A program made the position numbers and the translations under genes. A stretch of DNA of 64,000 bases from an uncultured Armatimonadota bacterium (GTDB lineage Bacteria; Armatimonadota; Fimbriimonadia; Fimbriimonadales; Fimbriimonadaceae), in contig CAILEM010000073.1 of assembly GCA_903833215.1 (NCBI GenBank), positions 1 through 64,000 of the forward strand. Direction: 5' to 3'. The first letter of the stretch is position 1. Every line of letters starts with the position of its first letter. The notes beneath the pieces are model-generated. The model saw nothing but the letters and a program-made list of their open reading frames with translations, did no database searches and was not told the origin of the DNA. This document shows positions 38,727 to 46,551 of the stretch, piece after piece.

Positions 38727-39905
38727 CTAACCCAGCCAAAGCACCCTTTCTTGACTTCCGACGAGGCGATCTTCGGTTGCACTTAGCATAAGGAGCCCAT
38801 GGGCTGTCGCTAGCGAGTTAATGCCAAATGAGCCTTGCTGCCCCATTTCCACAACCCGCGGGCCGTCCCTGCGAATTCGGACGAAATCTTCTCTCCCACA
38901 CGCTTTGTGGTCAAAGCCAATTGTGCAATCCACCCAACGGGGTTCTGGGGTCAACCAACCAGCCAAGCGGCGAATTGCCTCACGGACAAAAATCTCGAAA
39001 CACACATAGGCGCTCGCCGGATTTCCGGGCAAGCCAAACACAAAACAACTTCCAATCTGGCCGAAAAGGATCGGTTTTCCTGGCCGGATTGAAACCCCAT
39101 GAAAGTGCACAGTCCCGAGTTCACGCATGATCCCATCAAGGAAATCCTTATCACCGACCGATGCGCCACCAGAAATGATAACAAGATCGCTTCGCCCGGC
39201 AGTTCTCGACAATGTCTCTTTAAATAGTTCTCGATCGTCGGCAACACGAATAACCGTCGGGCAAGCACCGCAAGTCTGGAGGACCTGCATTTGTAGCATC
39301 ACCGAGTTTGTGTCGCGAATCTGGCTAGGGCCAGGTATTTGCGAAGGGTCGACGATTTCATCTCCCGTAGTGAGAATTGACACGAGAGGCTGCCGAAAGA
39401 CACTTGGCCTTACAACGCCCACAAAGGCGAGCTGAGCGGACACTCCTGCATCTACAACGGTGCCTGCAGGTGCTAAAACCTCGCCTGCCTGAAAATCCGA
39501 ACCCTGCCGACGGATAAATTGTCGGTTAGGAACGGATTGGCGCAAGATCACCGAATTGCCATCCAGAACCACATCCTCTTGCATCGCGATCCCATAAGTC
39601 CCCGCGGGCACGGGCGCTCCGGTCAGGATCCGAACAACCGAATGAGGACGAATCGCCTCACGAAAGACTCCTCCCGCGGCGATATGACCTTGGATTTCGA
39701 GGGACATACCCTCAGTGCTATCTTCTACAGAGCCGATAGCGTAGCCATCGACAGCACTATTGTCAAATCGGGGGTTGGGCTCAGGAGCGATGATCGGCTC
39801 TGCGAGGGCATGGCCCATGGACTCCTCAAGGGGAAGTCGAACCATCTTCCTAATCGGTACTATCCGCTCCCGAAGAACACCTAATGCCTGTGAATAGGAC
39901 AGCAT
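38727..39905 (-). CDS. moeA: Molybdopterin molybdenumtransferase
   Basis: 392 residues from the ATG at 39905, the normal MoeA length. It inserts molybdate into adenylylated molybdopterin. Segments: NPRFDNSAVDGYAIGS, RILTGAPVPAGTYGIAMQED, RRQGSDFQAGEVL, ILTTGDEIVDP, DTNSVMLQMQV, SGGASVGDKDFLDGIM and FGLPGNPASAYVCFEIF. The frame is open to an ATG at 39956, overlapping the start of the divergent kinase gene; that would add 17 residues not usual for the family. No other molybdopterin genes are in the window. It is followed 30 nt later by the redoxin gene in the same direction. Confidence 0.93.
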   Translation of the reverse strand: MLSYSQALGVLRERIVPIRKMVRLPLEESMGHALAEPIIAPEPNPRFDNSAVDGYAIGSVEDSTEGMSLEIQGHIAAGGVFREAIRPHSVVRILTGAPVPAGTYGIAMQEDVVLDGNSVILRQSVPNRQFIRRQGSDFQAGEVLAPAGTVVDAGVSAQLAFVGVVRPSVFRQPLVSILTTGDEIVDPSQIPGPSQIRDTNSVMLQMQVLQTCGACPTVIRVADDRELFKETLSRTAGRSDLVIISGGASVGDKDFLDGIMRELGTVHFHGVSIRPGKPILFGQIGSCFVFGLPGNPASAYVCFEIFVREAIRRLAGWLTPEPRWVDCTIGFDHKACGREDFVRIRRDGPRVVEMGQQGSFGINSLATAHGLLMLSATEDRLVGSQERVLWLG

Positions 39906-39954
39906 GGAATCAGACACCCTAGGAGTATGCCTCGTACTTGGCGCACAATAGAGC

Positions 39955-41814
39955 ATGCGCAGCTTAAGGAATCAGTTGATACTGAGCCACCTTTTGCTTG
40001 TGCTGCTCATGGGCATCGTTATGAGTGCCGCCAGCATCAGTTTTTTCTCAATGACTCGGTCAATTGATCGCGTGCTTAGGGGAAACTTTGAGACCATCCA
40101 AGCTGCCCATGAGATGACCGATGGCATCCATGAGCAAGAAACTGCTTTTGCCCTTTTGGCCACGGGGGACGAAGCGGATGCGGGAATCACCTACAAGCGG
40201 TCGGCGGGCCGATTTCGCCGAGCCTATCAATCCGCACTGCACACCATCACTACCGCTGACCAGAAGAGAATCATGTCTCAGCTGGGAAACAGCTACGAAA
40301 AAGTCAATCGTGACATCGAACCTTATTTCGAGCGACTTCAGGAACGGCCAAAGCTATCTGCCATGGCTGCCCTGCAAACGCTAGTTCGGCCAGGACTGAG
40401 CAAGATTGGGGCACTCAGTGAAGATCTCCTCGCAGCAAGCCGCCAAGCAATCGTGGACGATAACGATCTGGCGGTGCTTGAAGCTCAACAAGCTTTTTGG
40501 AAGAGCGTTACCGTCTCGATTATCGCGACATTCCTGGCCATCATCCTCGCCAGTTCAATGATCAAGCTGATTTTGACTCCCATACGGACGCTCAAGAAGC
40601 ACGCAGATCGGATTGCCGAAGGCGATCTCAGCAAAAACGATCTCGGAGGTCGCAATGATGAAATTGGTGTTCTCGCCCAAAGCTTCAATTTGATGGCTTC
40701 CAGGCTCGCCGAGGTTCGAGAAGATGAAGCGCGAAAAATTCGCCGCCTCGAGCGTATTTCTGAGACAGCACTGGAATCGATGTACGACCCAGTGATCGTT
40801 ACGGACGCTCAGCAGAGAATCGTACGCCTTAACAAAGCTGCAGAGTCGCTTTTTGGTGCCGTCCCCGAATCCCCTCGCAAACTGGCATCGGATCACATCT
40901 CGAACCCCAGAATTCTTCACGCCATAGCCAACGCGGTGAATTCCGAGCAAGTTTTGGCAGCTGAAGACGAAAGAGCTCAGGTGCAACTTAAGCTAGGTGA
41001 AGACGTGAAAACCTATCGGCTTCGCGTGACACCGATGAAGGGTGATGAGGGAATATTAGTGGGAAGTGTGACAGTCTTGGAAGATATCACATACCTAAAA
41101 GTCCTGGACCAAATGAAGAACGAATTCATTGGCGTCGCGTCACATGATCTTAGATCGCCGGTAACTTCGCTGATCCTTGCAAACCATCTTCTTCGGGAGG
41201 GGATGGCAGGAAACCTCACGGAAGAACAGACGGAGGTAATCGAAACTCAACATCAGGACCTTGAGCGTCTTGAGAGACTGCTCCAGGATTTGTTGGATGT
41301 CTCCAAATTGGAAGCCGGTGCATCTCCACCCAAGTTCGAGACCGTATCGATTGAGGACCTAACAAGGCACCCCGTTGAAAACCTCAAACTTCAGGCGAAA
41401 AAGAAGGGAGTCAGCTTAACGCGCGACGTAGAGCTAAATATTCCTTCTGTTCAAGCCGATCCCCTTCAGATTGGTAGAGTTTTGACGAATCTTGTTTCCA
41501 ATGCAATTCGTCATACACCTCCTGGAGGAAGTGTTCAGGTCCGGGCACGGGCAACCGAGAATGATGTAATCTTATCCGTCGAAGACACGGGTGAGGGCAT
41601 TCCAGAGGAGTACCGAAAACGGATCTTCGATAGGTTTGTTCAGGTGCCTGGGGCAACCCAAGGTGGCGCTGGACTCGGTCTATCGATAGCGAGGAATATC
41701 GTGCAAGCTCACGGTGGCGAAATGAACGTGGAAAGCCAGATTGGGAAAGGCAGTACATTTCGATTCACTCTGCCGATTAAAGTGACGCCATCGGGCGGGG
41801 ATAGCATAGTTTGA
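39955..41814 (+). CDS. Membrane histidine kinase (HAMP-PAS-HisKA-HATPase), KinB-like
   Basis: 619 residues. TM1 about 8-30, an all-helical periplasmic sensor domain about 35-180 (IQAAHEMTDGIHEQETAFAL), TM2 about 186-207, HAMP (LTPIRTLKKHADRIAEGDLS), PAS (MYDPVIVTDAQQRIVRLNKAAE), HisKA with His397 in GVASHDLRSPV, and HATPase with NLVSNAIRHTPPGG (N box), SVEDTGEGIPEEY (G1), FDRFVQ and GGAGLGLSIARNIV (G2). A complete sensor kinase. It is first in the potassium operon and overlaps the regulator gene by 4 nt, so that regulator is the likely partner. Stimulus unknown. Confidence 0.93.
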   Translation: MRSLRNQLILSHLLLVLLMGIVMSAASISFFSMTRSIDRVLRGNFETIQAAHEMTDGIHEQETAFALLATGDEADAGITYKRSAGRFRRAYQSALHTITTADQKRIMSQLGNSYEKVNRDIEPYFERLQERPKLSAMAALQTLVRPGLSKIGALSEDLLAASRQAIVDDNDLAVLEAQQAFWKSVTVSIIATFLAIILASSMIKLILTPIRTLKKHADRIAEGDLSKNDLGGRNDEIGVLAQSFNLMASRLAEVREDEARKIRRLERISETALESMYDPVIVTDAQQRIVRLNKAAESLFGAVPESPRKLASDHISNPRILHAIANAVNSEQVLAAEDERAQVQLKLGEDVKTYRLRVTPMKGDEGILVGSVTVLEDITYLKVLDQMKNEFIGVASHDLRSPVTSLILANHLLREGMAGNLTEEQTEVIETQHQDLERLERLLQDLLDVSKLEAGASPPKFETVSIEDLTRHPVENLKLQAKKKGVSLTRDVELNIPSVQADPLQIGRVLTNLVSNAIRHTPPGGSVQVRARATENDVILSVEDTGEGIPEEYRKRIFDRFVQVPGATQGGAGLGLSIARNIVQAHGGEMNVESQIGKGSTFRFTLPIKVTPSGGDSIV

Positions 41815-42584
41815 GCTCTAGAATTCTTGTAATCGACGACGAACAAAGTCTGCGTACGATGATAAAACTGGCCCTTGAGCATGGGGGCTATATCGTCGAA
41901 ACCGCATGTGACGGCCCTGACGGGCTCTCCAAGTTTGGCGATGGGAAAGCTTGGGATCTTGTGCTCTTGGATAACCGAATGCCAGGAATGTCTGGTATCG
42001 ACGTAGAGCATGCGATCTTCCAGAGATCACCTGACATGCGTGTGATTCTGATCACGGGGTTTGGGACAATTGACCTAGCGCTGGAGGCGATTCAAGCCGG
42101 AGCATCTGATTTTCTCCGAAAGCCATTCACTCCCGAAACTCTCCGCAACACGGTCAAGGCTGTCCTCGAGAGACCTGTACAACGCATGACAGCAGTTCCA
42201 GTTGGCATGGCGTGCAAAGAATTCACACGCACCACAATTAACGGCTTCAGTTTTGAACTGGACACCCGAACAGTTGATGATGCGACCAACGACACGACTT
42301 GCGTCTTTGTCGTGAACCACGCCGGTGGCGGCGCGTCAAAAGTCACTGTGATCCTTCACGCATACGTAATGGAGCTCGTGAAGGCCTATTCAGACACCGA
42401 ATCCGTTCCAGGAGAAAACCACTTCTGGCAAGCCATGTGCGAGGAAGCACTGGCTAATTATCTATGGCAGAACGCTGCACCGCCAAAAGATAAAGTTCTA
42501 GAAATTGACGATCTTTCGAGTAGCCTCCGTCGCTGGCTCGATTCCGTTCTTACAGTCAGCTTAGCCGAAGAAAATGCCCGATAG
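41811..42584 (+). CDS. Response regulator with unrecognised C-terminal output domain
   Basis: 257 residues. Receiver domain at about 4-120 with the phospho-acceptor Asp54 (LLDNRMPG), acidic pair DDE near the start, Thr in ILITGFG and Lys in DFLRKPFTPE. The remaining about 130 residues (TCVFVVNHAGGGASKVTVIL, FWQAMCEEALANYLWQNAAP, SSSLRRWLDSVLTV) match no output domain I know: not OmpR, NarL, NtrC or GGDEF. The TTG start at 41811 overlaps the kinase stop (TTGA), with GGGGAT upstream; no other start would keep the receiver whole. The stop overlaps the KdpD-like gene by 11 nt. Confidence 0.88.
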   Translation: MSSRILVIDDEQSLRTMIKLALEHGGYIVETACDGPDGLSKFGDGKAWDLVLLDNRMPGMSGIDVEHAIFQRSPDMRVILITGFGTIDLALEAIQAGASDFLRKPFTPETLRNTVKAVLERPVQRMTAVPVGMACKEFTRTTINGFSFELDTRTVDDATNDTTCVFVVNHAGGGASKVTVILHAYVMELVKAYSDTESVPGENHFWQAMCEEALANYLWQNAAPPKDKVLEIDDLSSSLRRWLDSVLTVSLAEENAR

Positions 42585-43674
42585 TAGTCAAAAGCCCACT
42601 CTCAAGGGTGGCAAACACAAGATCTTTCTCGGATACGCGCCGGGAGTCGGCAAAACCCACGCAATGCTTGAGGAAGCACATCGTAGGAGCTTGCGCGGAC
42701 AAGACGTTGTCATTGGAATCATCGAGGGGCGTCACCGCCGCCCGGTAGAAGAGCTGGAGTTCGGACTTGATCGAGTACCGCCGTTGGTGATTGGCGGCAA
42801 GAACGAACTCGATGTTGAGGCGATACTTGCCCGAAAACCCAATGTCGTCCTCGTTGACGATTTGCAGCACACCAATGCACCAGGATCTGTCCGGGAAAAA
42901 CGATGGCAGGATGTCAATGTACTTCTGGGCGCCGGGATTCGAGTCCTTTCGACGGTAAACGTCCAACACCTTGAGAGCCTCAATGACAACATCTCGGACA
43001 TCACTGGCATTCCGATTTTGGACACGGTTCCAGATCAGATGCTCAGAGATGCTGACGAAGTTGAATATGTCGATTTAACGCCGCGTGCGCTGATTAATCG
43101 ACTCGATCGAGGGGATATCTTCCCAATTGAGCAGGTCGGTTCGGATATTGTAAGCTTCTTCCGAGAAGGCAATCTGAGCGCACTACGCGAAATTGCCATG
43201 CGGGAAGCCGCTTGGCGGGTCGACGAAGATGTCGTTGAATACCGCAAAGAGAAGCGAATTGAGAAGCCATGGGCCGCTCAGGATCGAATCCTTATTTGCA
43301 TCAGCCCCACTCGAAGTGCCCTGCGCTTGATTCGCCGGGGATGGCGGATGGGACAGCGAATGCATGGAGAAGTCCTTGCCGTGCACGTTGAAGAGGGCCC
43401 TATCGGCGACAGAGAACGCAAGATCTTAGAAGATGACTTCAAACTTGCCGAGCGGCTCGGTATAAAGACCTTCACGCTCAAAGGTGAGCTCGCGCCCGTG
43501 TTGATCGAGTTTGCTAAAGAACGCAACGTTACACAGTTGATTCTTGGGCACCCTCAACGAAACAGATTTCAAGAGATCCTAAGGCCCGCAGTTTTGACAG
43601 AGCTAGTCAAAGCACTCCGAACGGTGGATATCCTTGTGGTTGCCACTGATTCGCCCGTAGTGGCAGAACACTAG
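42574..43674 (+). CDS. Orphan KdpD sensor: KdpD N-terminal domain plus universal stress domain, no kinase
   Basis: 366 residues. The KdpD N-terminal domain (about 14-225) has a Walker A-like GYAPGVGKT at 20-28 and VVLVDDLQHTNAPGS in place of the usual VDELAHTN. A USP-like domain follows (about 245-360: ILICISPTRSALRLIRRGWRMG ... LILGHPQR). The four membrane helices, GAF and kinase core of full KdpD are absent, and the stop is clean, so this is an evolved short form rather than a truncation. In KdpD the USP domain binds c-di-AMP in some Firmicutes and the N-terminus modulates potassium signalling. Its place between a regulator and a potassium transporter suggests the same role. Confidence 0.9.
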   Translation: MPDSSQKPTLKGGKHKIFLGYAPGVGKTHAMLEEAHRRSLRGQDVVIGIIEGRHRRPVEELEFGLDRVPPLVIGGKNELDVEAILARKPNVVLVDDLQHTNAPGSVREKRWQDVNVLLGAGIRVLSTVNVQHLESLNDNISDITGIPILDTVPDQMLRDADEVEYVDLTPRALINRLDRGDIFPIEQVGSDIVSFFREGNLSALREIAMREAAWRVDEDVVEYRKEKRIEKPWAAQDRILICISPTRSALRLIRRGWRMGQRMHGEVLAVHVEEGPIGDRERKILEDDFKLAERLGIKTFTLKGELAPVLIEFAKERNVTQLILGHPQRNRFQEILRPAVLTELVKALRTVDILVVATDSPVVAEH

Positions 43675-43696
43675 TTTCATTTTTAACTGACGCTAT

Positions 43697-45568
43697 ATGC
43701 ACGATTCGCCCAAACCCAGTGCTTTGCACCGTATTCGCCGAGCATTGCTAGGCGCACCTATTCCAACGTCTCGAGCCCACCACGAAAGGCTGTCTCCATT
43801 CTTGGGGCTCCCTGTGTTCAGCTCCGACTCCCTTTCCTCGGTCGCATACGCGACGGAAGCCATCCTTGGTGTGCTTGTGCTCGGTGGAGCAGTTTTCCTG
43901 ACCCAGCAGATATGGATTGCGGTCGCAATCGTCCTGCTGATCGTCATCATCGCGTTTTCCTACCAGCAAACGATTCATGCCTACCCTTCGGGTGGCGGTT
44001 CGTACATTGTGGCGTCGGAAAACCTCGGAGAGACTGCAGGGCTCTTTGCAGGGGCTGCGCTCCTCATCGACTACGTGCTGACGGTTTCCGTATCCATTGC
44101 CGCTGGCGTTTTGGCTATCACGGCCCTGTATCCGTTTTTGCTAAAGCATCTTGTGATGCTCTCGCTGTTCTTCATATGTGTCGTGGCGTTTGCCAATTTA
44201 CGTGGTGTCCGCGAATCAGGGGCGATCTTCGCATTTCCGACCTACGGCTTTGTCTTTTCGATCATCGTCATGATCGGGTTTGGCGCGTATAGAGCGGCGA
44301 CGGTTCCCTCGCATGGTCAGATCCTAGATCCGACGCCTTGGCTGGGCAAAGAAAGCAATCATGCCTTCATGTTTCTCATCCTAAGGTCCTTTGCGGCAGG
44401 GTGTACTGCGCTCACGGGCATCGAGGCGGTGAGCAATGGTGTCCAGGCATTTAAGGCCCCAGAATCAGCGAATGCTGCCAAGGTGCTTCGATGGATGGCC
44501 TTCCTCCTCAGCGTGCTGTTCTTAGGCATCAGCCTGTTGGCGATGAAGATCCCACATCTTTCATTGTTGCCGAACGATGACAGGCACTATACGACGGTGG
44601 CCTATCAAGTCGCCGTTTATGCTTTCGGCGGACCCCATTCATGGATGGTGTACGTGGTTCAGTTGTTTACTGCACTGATCCTCATCTTGGCCGCAAACAC
44701 CGCCTTTGCCGATTTTCCCAGGCTAACAAGCCTTATTGCTCGGGATGGATATCTGCCTCGATATCTCTCTCGTCTGGGCGATAAGCTTGTTTTCCATAAC
44801 GGGATCATTGTTCTCGCCGCGGCCTCTGGAGCGCTCGTTGTCATCTTCAAAGGTCAACTTGACCTCCTCCTTCCTCTCTATGCGATTGGCGTATTTACTG
44901 CCTTCACGCTGTCCCAAATTGGAATGGTTGTTCACTGGCTGAAATCGCGTGAAATCGGCTGGCAGAAGAGTATTGCGATCAACTTCGTCGGATCGATCCT
45001 GTGTGGGATCGTTCTTTTGATCATCGCATACACGAAGTTTATGGATGGTGCCTGGGTTGTCCTCGTACTCCTACCCATCATCTACGGCCTTTTCAAGATG
45101 ATCAAGGCGCGATACAAATCGATGGAGCAGCAGCTAACCCTGACAGATGAGCCGCTGCCCGTCGCATCTGGTCACATCGTGCTTCTGCTGGTCCCGCGCG
45201 TCAATCGGGGCATCATGTCGGCACTTGAGTATGCCAAGAGACTTAAGGGCGAATGCCAAGCTGTTCACGTCACTTTGAACGACAAGAGCTTGCCTGAGCT
45301 TCAGCGTAGTTGGGCAAGTGTCGGCGGCGATATTGAACTCGTGGTCCTTCCCTCTCCATTTCGGTCTCTTATTGAGCCGATGGTTGACTATGTCGACAAG
45401 ATCAAGTCATCTCATCCTGGCATCGTGATCACTGTTATCGTAGCTGAAGCCGTGTCGACGAAGTGGTATCAGAAGTTGCTTGCAGAAAGCGTAGCCCTTC
45501 AGCTAAAGACTGCGTTGGCAAGCCGACGAAACGTGGTTGTCGCCAACGTCAGATATTTCCTAAACTAA
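43697..45568 (+). CDS. APC-superfamily transporter, KimA-like potassium importer
   Basis: 623 residues. About twelve transmembrane helices from residue 50 to 460, opening with FLGLPVFSSDSLSSVAYATEA, the KimA/YdaO hallmark, and YPSGGGSYIVASENLG in the second helix region. A cytoplasmic C-terminal domain (about 480-623, HIVLLLVPRVNRGIMSALEYAKRL) resembles the USP-like dimer domain of KimA, the high-affinity proton/potassium symporter of Bacillus subtilis (607 residues). An amino-acid substrate cannot be ruled out, but the adjacent KdpD module argues for potassium. 22 nt after the KdpD-like gene; same operon. Confidence 0.85.
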   Translation: MHDSPKPSALHRIRRALLGAPIPTSRAHHERLSPFLGLPVFSSDSLSSVAYATEAILGVLVLGGAVFLTQQIWIAVAIVLLIVIIAFSYQQTIHAYPSGGGSYIVASENLGETAGLFAGAALLIDYVLTVSVSIAAGVLAITALYPFLLKHLVMLSLFFICVVAFANLRGVRESGAIFAFPTYGFVFSIIVMIGFGAYRAATVPSHGQILDPTPWLGKESNHAFMFLILRSFAAGCTALTGIEAVSNGVQAFKAPESANAAKVLRWMAFLLSVLFLGISLLAMKIPHLSLLPNDDRHYTTVAYQVAVYAFGGPHSWMVYVVQLFTALILILAANTAFADFPRLTSLIARDGYLPRYLSRLGDKLVFHNGIIVLAAASGALVVIFKGQLDLLLPLYAIGVFTAFTLSQIGMVVHWLKSREIGWQKSIAINFVGSILCGIVLLIIAYTKFMDGAWVVLVLLPIIYGLFKMIKARYKSMEQQLTLTDEPLPVASGHIVLLLVPRVNRGIMSALEYAKRLKGECQAVHVTLNDKSLPELQRSWASVGGDIELVVLPSPFRSLIEPMVDYVDKIKSSHPGIVITVIVAEAVSTKWYQKLLAESVALQLKTALASRRNVVVANVRYFLN

Positions 45569-45577
45569 CCAGGTCAT

Positions 45578-45919
45578 ATGAATCAGATATCCGATCGCCC
45601 TGCTGGAATCGTACTCGAAGAAATCGAAATGGAAGGCTTTGGCGGCTTTCCTAACAAGCTATGCCTCATCTCGGTCGGTGGAGACAAGTATGCGTGTAAC
45701 AATGCCACAGGCAAGGAAGGCGAACGAATTGATGGTTTGGCTACCTTTCCCAATCCTGATGAGGCCACAACCTACATGGGCTTACTTGCTGGACTGAGTG
45801 GCGAGATCGTCTCCAAGTCATTTGAAGAGGCACGTGAGATTGCCAAAAGCAAACCAAAGCTTTCTTGCCTGTTCCTCTTTCATGCAGGCCAGATCGTAGA
45901 CATTCACTACGTTCGCTGA
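45578..45919 (+). CDS. Small orphan protein of the IH(F/Y)VR paralogue family, last gene of the potassium operon
   Basis: 113 residues, no known domain. It shares with 30951-31259 the pattern KLCLISVGGDKYAC, GLATFPNPDEATTYMG and the tail SFEEAREIAKSKPKL ... IHYVR. It begins 9 nt after the transporter stop, with AGGT just before the ATG, so it is co-transcribed. Possible roles are a small regulator or accessory protein of the transporter; this rests on position alone. A hairpin with a T-run at 46003-46022 follows. Confidence 0.8.
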   Translation: MNQISDRPAGIVLEEIEMEGFGGFPNKLCLISVGGDKYACNNATGKEGERIDGLATFPNPDEATTYMGLLAGLSGEIVSKSFEEAREIAKSKPKLSCLFLFHAGQIVDIHYVR

Positions 45920-46002
45920 GCGCTTTTGCCCCGTCTTAATCAAAAAGCAGCTTACGCGCCGACTTCCAGGCAAATATACGGGCACACTTTCAAAAAAAGT
46001 CC

Positions 46003-46022
46003 CGTGATTCAGTCACGTTTTT
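46003..46022 (+). terminator. Probable terminator of the potassium operon
   Basis: CGTGA-TTCAG-TCACG followed by TTTTT, 84 nt after the stop of 45578-45919. The stem is only 5 bp, so it is modest. The rest of the 45920-46163 gap is AT-rich with no open frame or riboswitch-like fold that I recognise. Confidence 0.5.
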
Positions 46023-46163
46023 CAGTTAACCTTAATGGTTCGCGCATAAGACGTTAAATTTCAATAAGCTCCACTTTGAACCTAAACCGTTCAAAAAATG
46101 GCGATAAAACGGATGATAAAAAGCGCAAATTTGCCAGCGCAGTGATTCTTCGAGGATTATCTT

Positions 46164-46517
46164 TTGATTCGCACCTGCCATAATAATTTCATCGTGCGCG
46201 AGATAGCCCTTTATAGCGAAGCGGGAGCCCTTGCAGCCTACGAGATTGAAGTCTCTTCCTCAATCCAAGGCTTGCTTGCTCTACGTCTTAGTGGGCCAGA
46301 TGGACGAGTGACCGCTGAAGGTCCCGTTCCTCGCAAGCAACTTACAGAGCTGTTGGTACGCAAGCATGACCGAGTTTATCTTGGCGATGCATCGATCCGA
46401 AACTCGGACGATACAGACGATTTGCTTGTAAGCGTTGAACTTCGAAACGGTCGACGCGAATTCTGGATCAGGAGAATTGATCTCGCTGGTGCCTTGGTTC
46501 GAGTCGGCGACTTTTAA
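46164..46517 (+). CDS. Unknown 117-residue protein
   Basis: No family recognised. The sequence is mostly alternating polar/hydrophobic strands (FIVREIALYSEAGALAAYEI, VSVELRNGRREFWIRRIDL), suggesting a small beta-rich cytoplasmic domain; no signal or membrane segment. Start is a TTG at 46164 with GAGG 9 nt upstream. It ends 34 nt before the stop of the convergent feoB gene. The intact frame and ribosome binding site support a gene. Confidence 0.6.
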   Translation: MIRTCHNNFIVREIALYSEAGALAAYEIEVSSSIQGLLALRLSGPDGRVTAEGPVPRKQLTELLVRKHDRVYLGDASIRNSDDTDDLLVSVELRNGRREFWIRRIDLAGALVRVGDF

Positions 46518-46551
46518 GAGCTCCGGCTATCCCTGCTGCCAAGCAGTTCTC

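Noticed and set aside
43675-43696. c-di-AMP (ydaO-type) riboswitch before the KimA-like gene
   Set aside because: Only 22 nt separate it from the preceding gene, and the space before 39955 is also too short and lacks the fold.
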